This document shows, piece by piece, positions 57,601 through 64,000 of a DNA stretch of 64,000 nucleotides; position 1 is the stretch's first letter; the number at the start of each line of letters is the position of its first letter. The notes below the pieces were generated by a model. That model was not told the DNA's origin, ran no database searches, and worked only from the letters and a program-made list of their open reading frames with translations. Source of the DNA: Fragum whitleyi (lineage: Eukaryota > Mollusca > Bivalvia > Cardiida > Cardiidae); NCBI GenBank assembly GCA_948146395.1, contig OX411555.1, positions 58,528,187 to 58,592,186 of the forward strand, in the 5' to 3' direction. The position numbers and the translations under genes are program-made.

Positions 57601-57846
57601 GGTCATTCTGTTCGTGGGCCATTAACACTCTTAAAAGAGAAATTTCTTGCTGATGATGAAAAACCCTTGAACTTATTACAGTATGTTTCTGACTTCAGAA
57701 ATAAACTGTCTAGGGCATGTGAGGTTGCAAGGTCAAATCTTAAATCATCTCAGAGCAAAATGAAGGCAAGATATGACAAGCATAGTGTTGATAGGAAATT
57801 CGAACCAGGTGATAAAGTCCTTGCTCTTTTGCCAATACCTGGCTGA
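54685..57846 (+). CDS. Gag-protease-integrase polyprotein of the Gmr1-like element
   Basis: 1053 codons, start in ACCATGT. Residues 1-60 resemble a SAP-like gag N-terminus. About 85-190 is a very charged R/E coiled coil. About 195-375 is the capsid region related to SCAN domains (FDVTKHFRLVPQF, YRQQFRSCRK). The zinc knuckle is C418-C421-H426-C431. The aspartic protease motif is D504-T505-G506 with LLGNDLAG further on. The integrase has zinc ligands H757, H764, C791, C794 and catalytic D828, D887, E923, with exactly 35 residues between the last two. The frame ends at a TGA (57844-57846) just after KVLALLPIPG. The same frame stays open for another 119 codons and holds the GPY/F-type end of integrase, so the TGA is either a disabling mutation or a recoding stop. 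Described only; no repaired form is given. Confidence 0.9.
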   Translation: MSFDLEKFTHEPSVELLNLGKKSDLLNLAKHYELKEVKSSLRKHEIKNILVQYFVDEDIFDEKALSLIVDVPSVSSSRDLELLKLQQREKELEIEREREELKFQEKQLEIEIERERAQREIEEKERERQFQREKEEREREREREREEREREKEEREREEREIEREREREERAFQLRLKELEIQDRANQPREMYNDHFDVTKHFRLVPQFQENEVDTYFEHFEKVANNLKWPKEQWTLLLQSVLVGKARNIYSQLRTEQSNDYDTVKELILKGYELVPEAYRQQFRSCRKESGQTHVEFARNEEKLFDRWCYSKKIDQNYDNLRQLILIEQFKNCIQSDIKSHLDEKNVETIHEAARLADDYYLTHKNSFVNKAKPASSHPQNKSMSGDSSSMSSQSNSPKPKSTGETNVQNPLSRVHCTFCKKPGHLISECFRLKRKKELSAAKPTGFTSLQPKSQPSFELNSIVKAEPNSDSCMEIFEPFMLAGFVSLSGEMCPPTPIKILRDTGASQSLILADVLPFSEKTSSGTSVLIQGVECGVINVPLHKVNLSSDLITGSVVVGVKHSLPFKGVHLLLGNDLAGDKVVVNPLVTDTPNVGQTDDPILQEIPDLYPSCAVTRGMAKKASLKNSNDIDLTDTFVGQYFNDEIKKSFNLSLPDTQTDSSKLCQSSPRSNDQGHETHSKSKLIQEQQNDPEILKLIDRALPEKEMSQNPVCYYKKNGILMRKWRPFDVPADDDWDVHYQIVVPKSYRREILSIAHESPMSGHLGVNKTYHKIMTHFFWPGLKSDVSEYCKSCHTCQMVGKPNQVIPKARLQPIPAFDEPFSRIIIDCVGPLPKTKSGSEYLLTIMCASTRFPEAIPLRNIKAKSIIKALVKFFTFVGLPKSVQSDQGSNFMSGIFQQVMHELGIKQYRSSAYHPESQGTLERFHQTLKNMIRSYCFDTEKNWDEGIHLLLFAVRESVQESLGFSPFELVFGHSVRGPLTLLKEKFLADDEKPLNLLQYVSDFRNKLSRACEVARSNLKSSQSKMKARYDKHSVDRKFEPGDKVLALLPIPG

Positions 57847-58206
57847 CCCTTACAGGCAAGATATTATGGCCCGTATACTATTGATAAGAAAACAAGTGAT
57901 TTGAATTATATCATCAATACTCCCGGAAGGCGTAAAAATAAACAAATGTGTCATGTAAACATGTTAAAAAAGTATTTTGACAGAGATAGCTCTATTTTAA
58001 AACCAGTTACAGTTGTAAACACTGTCCCACAACAATCAAATATGATTGAATCAGAAGTTAATTCAGACTTTAGTGAAAAATCTGTTCCTGGTCCGCCTAA
58101 ACTTGAGAACTCTGAAATACTAAAGAATCTTGACGACAAACTTTCACATTTGGAGCCATCTCAACGAGAAGAGCTGAAACAGTTGATTAATGAATATAAA
58201 CACTGA
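57847..58206 (+). pseudogene. Integrase C-terminal segment after the TGA
   Basis: In frame with the upstream polyprotein. It contains YYGPYTIDKK and CHVNMLKKYF, typical of the end of Ty3/gypsy integrase, then a linker leading toward RT. It stops at TGA 58204-58206, where the RT frame is entered at +1. Translation would need readthrough of the first TGA. Confidence 0.8.
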
Positions 58207-59515
58207 CATCCCCACAAGAACTGATAAAATATATCATGATGTCATTGTGGAAGATTCTCAACCAATAAAACAACATCCTTATAGAATGAATCCAGTGAAA
58301 CAAAAAGCCCTTCAAGATGAAGTGAATTACTTATTGGAGAATGACTTTATTGAACCCAGCCAAAGTAATTACAGTTCACCATGTATATTAGTTCCAAAGC
58401 CAAATGGAACATACAGAATGTGTACTGACTATCGAAAAGTGAACTCTGTGACAAAAACTGACTCTTTTCCAATACCAAGAATTGATGACTGTATTGACAA
58501 AGTCGGTAATTCTAAATATGTCACCAAATTTGACCTTCTCAAAGGATTCTGGCAAGTTCCGCTCACTGATAGGGCTAAAGAAGTATCAGCATTTGCTACT
58601 CCAACTGGTCTGTACCAGTACAAAGTTATGCCGTTTGGGATGAAAAATTCTCCTGCGACGTTTCAGCGGCTTGTAAATATGGTTATAGCTGGCTTAGATG
58701 GCTGTGACGCATACATTGATGATGCCATCATCTATACAGATACATGGAGTGACCACCTTCAAAGAATCAAACAATTCTTCGACCGTCTCAGTGATGCAAA
58801 ATTGACTGTTAATCTGGGAAAAACAGAATTTTGTCATGCTACTGTTACTTTCTTAGGACATCTTGTGGGACAGGGTCAAGTTAAACCTTTAGAATCTAAG
58901 GTCAATGCTATCTCTGAGTTTCCTGTGCCTGCTACTAAAAAGCAACTGATGCGATTTCTTGGCATGGCTGGCTACTATAGAAAGTTTTGTAAGAATTTTT
59001 CTATAATAGCTGAACCTTTAACAAATTTATTAAAGAAAAATGTTAAGTTCAAATGGAATGATAACTGTCAAGTTGCCTTTGATCGCTTAAAAGCCATACT
59101 AAAGAGCACACCAGTTCTTTTAGCACCTGATTTTTATAAATGTTTCAAATTAGCTGTTGATGCAAGTGATGTTGGTATTGGTGCTGTTCTTTTGCAAGAA
59201 GACGATGATGGTATAGATCATCCAGTTTGTTATTATTCTAAAAAATTAAACAAACATCAGAAAAACTACTCCACCATTGAAAAGGAATGTCTTGCTCTGA
59301 TTTTGGCAATCCAACATTTTGAAGTTTATTTAACATCTGCAACTTCTCCTATAGTTGTTTTCAGTGACCACAATCCCTTAAGTTTTCTTCACAAACTTAA
59401 GAGTAAGAACCAAAGATTATTGAGGTGGAGTTTGTCACTTCAAGAATTTGATCTTGATGTAAGACACATTAAAGGAAAAGACAATATTATACCAGATGCT
59501 CTGTCAAGAGTCTAA
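58187..59515 (+). CDS. Reverse transcriptase-RNase H of the Gmr1-like element
   Basis: The frame opens at 58187 and its first ATG is 58190 (441 codons). That ATG is probably not a natural start, since the frame overlaps the linker after integrase. RT motifs: LVPKPNGTYRMCTDYRKVN, KFDLLKGFWQVPL, MPFGMKNSPATFQ, and the catalytic Y175-I176-D177-D178. RNase H: D324 in LAVDASD, the IEKEC acid around 364-366, D393 in FSDHNPL, and RHIKGKDNIIPDALSRV at the end. It lies at +1 relative to the integrase frame. Related proteins have hydrophobic residues at the junction that are absent here, favouring a small deletion over programmed slippage; I am not sure of this. Confidence 0.9.
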   Translation, partial: LMNINTDIPTRTDKIYHDVIVEDSQPIKQHPYRMNPVKQKALQDEVNYLLENDFIEPSQSNYSSPCILVPKPNGTYRMCTDYRKVNSVTKTDSFPIPRIDDCIDKVGNSKYVTKFDLLKGFWQVPLTDRAKEVSAFATPTGLYQYKVMPFGMKNSPATFQRLVNMVIAGLDGCDAYIDDAIIYTDTWSDHLQRIKQFFDRLSDAKLTVNLGKTEFCHATVTFLGHLVGQGQVKPLESKVNAISEFPVPATKKQLMRFLGMAGYYRKFCKNFSIIAEPLTNLLKKNVKFKWNDNCQVAFDRLKAILKSTPVLLAPDFYKCFKLAVDASDVGIGAVLLQEDDDGIDHPVCYYSKKLNKHQKNYSTIEKECLALILAIQHFEVYLTSATSPIVVFSDHNPLSFLHKLKSKNQRLLRWSLSLQEFDLDVRHIKGKDNIIPDALSRV

Positions 59516-59778
59516 AATTTTGAATTGTCTTATCTTTAATATAAAATTGAATTTAACAGTACCATTTCACTATATTTTTTGTTTATATGTATATATGTTT
59601 GTATATATATCTCTTTTTCAATTCTTTTGATGAAAATTGTTTGTATTTTCATGCTAGATGTGCTGAAATGTTTCAACAAATCATGATATTATCAATTATG
59701 TAAAGTATATTATCATTGTATATGCTAAAGATAATACAAAAAGAAAGATTTATTTCATAAACCTTTCTTTTTTCTTTC
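59516..59778 (+). other. Retrotransposon 3' untranslated region
   Basis: AT-rich, no frame. No envelope-like gene between pol and the LTR. Confidence 0.7.
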
Positions 59779-59789
59779 AAGGGGGAAAG
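59779..59789 (+). promoter_or_regulatory. Polypurine tract
   Basis: AAGGGGGAAAG directly before the 3' LTR, the expected plus-strand primer. Confidence 0.85.
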
Positions 59790-60341
59790 TGTTATGTATA
59801 AGCTATAAATAAACCTAATGGTATTTTACCATGTCTATTTTTAGAATTAGTCTGGGGATTTTCCAATATCTCTTGACACTTTAAGGTAAAAGATATGTAG
59901 AAGATTTTAGATCTTTCTAGAAAGGCCTTTTGGAAGGTGATTCAGACTCTAGAGTATTCTTATGTTCTATACTATTCCAGATTGTTCTATAGTATTATAT
60001 AAAGGGGTTCCTACAGCATTCTTGGTTCACTTGATTTAGACTTATGGTTTCATTTAGTAGTACTGTGTTAAACTAAAAGGGGATTTCTTGTTATCTTAAA
60101 AGTGTGTTTGAAAGCGTGTTTAATTTCAAATTCAGATATTATTGGACTTATTATTTGTGGACCAGGAACTTAAATAAATTGGATCTAAAATTAAAACTTT
60201 AGGATTAAACATTCAAGGTATTGTAAATTGTTTTTGTATTAATTTCATATTGTCAATAATTCTGGTATTATTGTCAATAAATATTGTTAATTGTAAAGTT
60301 TGTTGCTGGCTTCTTTGTTCGTGTTACATTGGCACGTAACA
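59790..60341 (+). repeat. 3' LTR
   Basis: 552 bp, same ends as the 5' LTR; G at 60321 is the only difference seen. Confidence 0.95.
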
Positions 60342-60424
60342 AATGAAAGATTGGAGCGCTGATCGAGTGATTTGGAATGGTTCTGATCGAGATGAATATC
60401 ATTTGTCAAAATACGTAACTATAA

Positions 60425-60560
60425 AGTAGTGGACCAGTTAAAGTTCCGCAAAATTTCGGAACTAAAGATTTTTCACGATATCAATCGAGGTTGCATAATG
60501 AAATCATTTAAAAACACTGTGTTCACTTTGTTATAATATGGGTCTACTACATTAAGGGCA
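60425..60560. repeat. Small foldback repeat, copy 3 (diverged)
   Basis: GTGGACCAGTTAAAGTTCCG, ATCGAGGTTGCATAATGA and TATGGGTCTACTACATTAA loosely follow 33211-33370. Confidence 0.45.
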
Positions 60561-60597
60561 AAGTCGGAACAATTTCGTGTTTTCTTTGTCCTCCTGG

Positions 60598-61055
60598 TAC
60601 AGTTTACAACATCGTTAAAATAACAAGGTGAATGATTCTGGAATTAATGTAAAATAAATTTGACAGAATGGTAAGAGTGAGGGTGAATGAAACTAAAGGG
60701 GAGAGGTATAATACAACATCGCAAATGGTCGATATTCTATTACGCCCCTTTAATAGAATATACGTATTTTTCCGTTCGTGAAGCATCACGTACTAACCAG
60801 AAACTGTAAATTTCCCAACAACAAATGAAAAACAGTTGTGTGATTTGATCTTTTTGAATGAAGTTGCTGATCGTTTGGATTTATTTCAATGTGTTTTGGA
60901 ATAATTTTTGAGCGTTTTTTGTTTCGAATGAATGAATGAATGAATGAATGAATGAATGAATGAAAAAATGGATTCAAGTGAATTATAGTGAATTATTTGG
61001 GATGGTTTGGATTGGAATCAGTTACAATTCCACATTGTCATTTTAAAACTTAACA
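60598..61055 (+). repeat. TA-MITE copy 6
   Basis: TACAGTTTACAACATCGTTA at the left. The palindrome at about 60694-60753 is strongly diverged (AGGGGAGAGG...GCCCCTTT remains). The interior holds a (GAAT)n run at 60928-60963. The right end near 61020-61055 is degraded. Confidence 0.6.
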
Positions 61056-61182
61056 GCCTACCTTTACCGTACTGTTTGTGGCTAAATGCGCTTTGGTAAA
61101 GGGGTTCTAATCACTATTGCTCGATCTCAAAAATTATAATTAGTAACAACCTATTAACCTTAATGAAAAGTTATGGGATAAA

Positions 61183-61570
61183 TATAAGAACCTCGAGAAA
61201 TTGACAATCATTTCGATCGAAACCATTCGTAATTGCTCACGCAGCGCCCAATTCTTTCATTTCGAACACTCACTCAAACAATTCAATAACGCTCCAAACG
61301 TACTAAAATGATAATATCAGAAACTAGATTCTAAATGAATTGAAAGAAAATAAAGGCGATTTCACTGACTTTATTGAAGCGTATTATATGTTCTTGTAGA
61401 AATAAATGATATTTTTTTGGAACTGAATGCATGTTTTATTAACAAAATTAGCGATATTGGATTACCCCCCATTAAGTTCACTCAAAACTCGCTCCACACA
61501 CACATTCAATGCCATTCCAAAACCATTCAAAATCATTCACCTTGTCAATTTCACGATGTTGTTAACTGTA
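61183..61570 (-). repeat. TA-MITE copy 7 (inverted)
   Basis: Ends CTTGTCAATTTCACGATGTTG and TTAACTGTA at 61545-61570. The palindrome is half kept (ACAAAATTAGCGATATTGG). It lies head-to-head with copy 6, repeating the arrangement of copies 1 and 2. Confidence 0.65.
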
Positions 61571-62035
61571 GCATACAGTATATACTGGAGAACTATCAGG
61601 ACTCTCCAAAGACTAAAAAATTGCATGTGGTGTATGAGAAGGATAGATTTTGGTGTCAATTGGCATCTTTAAGTAGAAAAGTTTTTATACGTATTTTTTT
61701 TTTCAAATACATTATCTCTTTACTAAACAATCAACGGTAATCGACTTTTTTGTTACTTTTACTGGTACACTACTTTACAGTAACATAACTTGAACTACAA
61801 TCTACCACCTTAATCGAAGGTAAAAATCAGCTCATAAAGAATAGAAATCAAAGAATTGAAAGTCCTGAAACACGATTTATGCCGACATACTTAAATCTCA
61901 ATTCAGGGTTGGCTTATACTGTCTTGTTTCTAACTCGTTGTACCTGGTAAGATGAAGACAAATAAGGGTTGAAGTATGAATACAGTTTCTTCAAATCGAG
62001 TTCAAATACTAACTATAAATTCATTAAAGACTAAC
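61571..62035. other. Intergenic, nothing recognised
   Basis: No supportable gene. Confidence 0.35.
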
Positions 62036-62330
62036 AAAGTTAGCTTGTCGGAAGAGCACCAGATTTCAAAATAATTGAAGGTCGATCGGAAGGGTTCGAT
62101 TCCAAGGCTGGCACAATAACAAACTAATTGTCTTTCGGATGACGATAAACTGAGGTCCCGTGAGACGGTGCCTTACACCGAGCACGCTAAAGAACCATGG
62201 CGGATCTCAGCAGTAGTTTCGTCATGTTGTCTTTAATTATCCCTCGTAACAATTATCCGTCTTCTGGGGGTGTCGCTCATATGGGCATATGCTTTGGTAG
62301 CGACGATAAATAAACGGAAACAAACACTCG
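62036..62330 (+). repeat. tRNA-derived SINE family 2, copy 2
   Basis: A degraded head (GTTAGCTTGTCGGAAGAGCACC, GGGTTCGATTCCAAGGCTGGC) is followed by the full body: GTCTTTCGGATGACG, GAGGTCCCGTGAGACGGTG, CATGGCGGATCTCAGCAGTAG, CATATGGGCATATGC. Confidence 0.8.
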
Positions 62331-63000
62331 ACGTCACAGAGACAAACGCAGTGGCCAAGATTCAAGACGTTTGAGCCGAAGGCATAACCTCTAGATTACA
62401 CTATAGATGTTGACGAACTACTGACGACGGACGACTGACGCCGAAGACAGCTAGACCATAATAGCTTTGGTTTGATCAGAGGAGCTTATGTGTGTGTGTA
62501 TTTCCGTTTATTTATCGTCGCTACCGTAGCACATGCCCACATGAGCGACGCCCCCATAAGACGGTTAGTTGTTACGGGGGATAGTGCAAGGATACATGAC
62601 GAAACTACTGCTGAGATCCGCCATGGTTCTTTAACGTGCTCGGTGTTAAGCACCGTCTCACGGGGCCTCGGTTTAACGTCTCATCCGAAAGACAATTAGC
62701 TTTTTAGTGTACCAGCCCGGGAATCGAACCCACGCCGCCGAACTCCAATGGTTTTGAAGCCCGGTGCTCTACCAACTGAGCTAATCGGGCTGGTAAGGAG
62801 CTTATAAAAACGTCAGTCATATTTGTGGTGACGCTACAGCCAGCATGCCCGAAATTGTACTTTGCATACCTTTTGAAAGAATTGAAGGGAAAGCGCTCGC
62901 AAGCCTCTCCTTGTCGCGAACACTTGAAAAATTTACTTTAATTGACCTCCTTACTCCGATAAAAGTAAAACGATATTGTTATTGAAAAAAAAGATAGAAA
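62331..63000 (+). repeat. Dispersed repeat shared with 29719-30070
   Basis: Same ordered blocks as the earlier copy, split by the inverted SINE at 62490-62797. GATCAGAGGAGCTTATG at 62473 and AAGGAGCTTATAAAAACGTCAG at 62797 flank the SINE and share GGAGCTTAT, a likely target duplication. Confidence 0.7.
62490..62797 (-). repeat. tRNA-derived SINE family 2, copy 3, intact head
   Basis: On the minus strand CCAGCCCGATTAGCTCAGTT and TGGTAGAGCACCGGGCTTC lead to GGGTTCGATTCCCGGGCTGG. Acceptor-like ends CCAGCCC/GGGCTGG pair fully and both internal promoter boxes are perfect. The anticodon arm does not close properly, so it is a SINE head, not a tRNA. Copies 2 and 3 face each other about 150 bp apart. 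Confidence 0.85.
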
Positions 63001-64000
63001 TCACCCCTTAAGAACTGTTACAACGGACAAATACCTCTGCATGAATACATGTTAAGGATTCGCAATGAAAACAATCACGATTTCTGTACTTACGGAAAAC
63101 AAAAACGCTACGCCTTTCAAAATAATGTGTGATCTTTTGTCCATCGATTGTAAAAAAGACAACAGTGTAGCTTATAATGTGGCATAATCATTTACTTTCA
63201 TATCTTATCCTGTAAATAACTAGAATTTTGAAGCTTAAAGGAAAATTAGAAGTACTGTGTGTCATTTTCCAAAGTAAAGGCATAAAAAGCTTTTAGATTA
63301 CGTTTCATATTGAACATCCACGCAATCTCAAACAATAATTCCAATTGAATAACTAGGTAAAAGTTTTCCTCTCTATTATCACAACTAAAAATGAAAAAAA
63401 TCGAAAAATATGATATAATACATGTTACGGTGCATCAACATAGGAATTGAATCTTTCGAAGTTATGCCAGGTTAGTCAAGTACCACGAGAAATTGACATT
63501 TTGAGAATTGATTAAAAAATCTCTGCTATTTTGAACCTCCCGCGACTTCGAAAAAAACAAACAAACTAAAATTATAATCATCTAGTAATTCGGCGGGTCT
63601 ATCCTCTCAGAAAATATTAGACCAGAGCATGGCTAGCTGTTTTTACCTTTTTTGCATAGATCTCGGAGATAGTTCAGAAGGTTTGATTTACTTTTAATAA
63701 GACCGGATATAGTTTTTTTCCCCTTCAATTCTAGTACGTTTTACTTCAATGCAAATGAGTGTCCATTTTCAATCAAAATGCGAATTAGGACCTTTTTGTG
63801 CTTAGATATATATTTTTAACTAAATTCATTTCAGGATTATATTTTGCTTAGAAATTCGAAAGCAATTTAAACAACACACTTGGGTGATTGTACCCATTTG
63901 TAAGCAGGTCTAGGTATAAAATAAGCACCACGACCCCAGTTATTTCATTTTTAAAAACAGCAAATGTAGATTTATTGGATCAAAAGTTTCATATTGGAGA
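63001..64000. other. Intergenic, nothing recognised
   Basis: AT-rich, no gene or repeat end supported up to the window edge. Confidence 0.35.

Larger units (their letters stand above)
53933..60341 (+). mobile_element. Gmr1-like Ty3/gypsy LTR retrotransposon
   Basis: A 6409 bp element with 552 bp LTRs, a tRNA-Pro-type primer site, a polypurine tract and a 4 bp target duplication. The domain order is gag, zinc knuckle, protease, integrase, reverse transcriptase, RNase H. Integrase and RT sequences are of Ty3/gypsy type, but integrase precedes RT as in Ty1/copia. That combination defines the Gmr1-like group. No envelope gene: only about 270 bp lie between pol and the 3' LTR. LTR divergence of one base shows a recent insertion. 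Two breaks interrupt pol (see the coding entries). Confidence 0.93.
53570..60422 (+). mobile_element. TA-MITE copy 5, split by the retrotransposon
   Basis: Left part 53570-53932 (ACAGTAAAAACATCGTGAAA, palindrome at about 53663-53735). The right part is 60342-60422, ending ATGAATATCATTTGTC...AACTATA. Joined across the retrotransposon it is about 440 bp, like the other copies. Confidence 0.75.

Noticed and set aside
59516..59789. Envelope gene making the element an errantivirus-like retrovirus
   Set aside because: Only about 270 bp of AT-rich non-coding sequence lies between pol and the 3' LTR.
62705..62797. Functional tRNA gene
   Set aside because: The boxes are perfect but the anticodon arm does not close and a SINE body follows; two other copies share the same body.

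Overview
The window reads as eukaryotic, AT-rich, intron-scale DNA from an invertebrate, most likely a bivalve mollusc. This rests on tRNA-derived SINEs, tandem arrays headed by an AGCTCCACTGG hairpin with a GTCCGTCC run, a single-exon Mab-21/cGAS-like gene, and a Ty3/gypsy element with swapped pol domains. Species is not determinable by reading. Only one host protein gene is well supported: a 716-codon Mab-21/cGAS-like receptor on the minus strand at 6665-8815, with its nucleotidyltransferase acidic triad intact. The rest is almost entirely mobile DNA and its debris.

Layout. 0-6 kb: hairpin-headed tandem-repeat elements. 6.7-8.8 kb: the cGLR-like gene. 9.5-12.5 kb: short foldback elements, a SINE fragment and a seven-unit array with a ~168 bp period. 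13-17.8 kb: three ~1 kb TTAA-flanked foldback elements, one inserted inside another, followed by three copies of a TA-flanked MITE. 18-20.5 kb: foldback hairpins and a TTTC microsatellite. 21.2-26.7 kb: a 5.47 kb element with ~460 bp inverted termini that start with CACAGTG and a perfect 5 bp target duplication, the signature of the RAG/Transib transposase superfamily. 26.8-35 kb: piggyBac-like MITEs, SINEs and a 500 bp TTCC array. 36-51 kb: tandem-array elements in both orientations, nested MITEs, and one arm of an inverted dispersed repeat. 52-61.6 kb: a nested pile of a 915 bp palindrome, TA-MITEs and a complete Gmr1-like Ty3/gypsy retrotransposon (53933-60341). 62-63 kb: two facing tRNA-derived SINEs in a second copy of a dispersed repeat also seen at 29-30 kb.

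Main points of interest. (1) The CACAGTG/5 bp-duplication element. (2) The retrotransposon keeps Ty3/gypsy-type enzymes in a Ty1/copia-type order (integrase before reverse transcriptase); its two LTRs differ at one position by eye, yet its pol is broken by a TGA and a frame change. (3) A foldback element inserted in its own relative, with the TTAA empty site still recoverable from the partner arm. (4) A central palindrome retained across copies of the TA-MITE. All identities and repeat periods were read by eye; none was computed.
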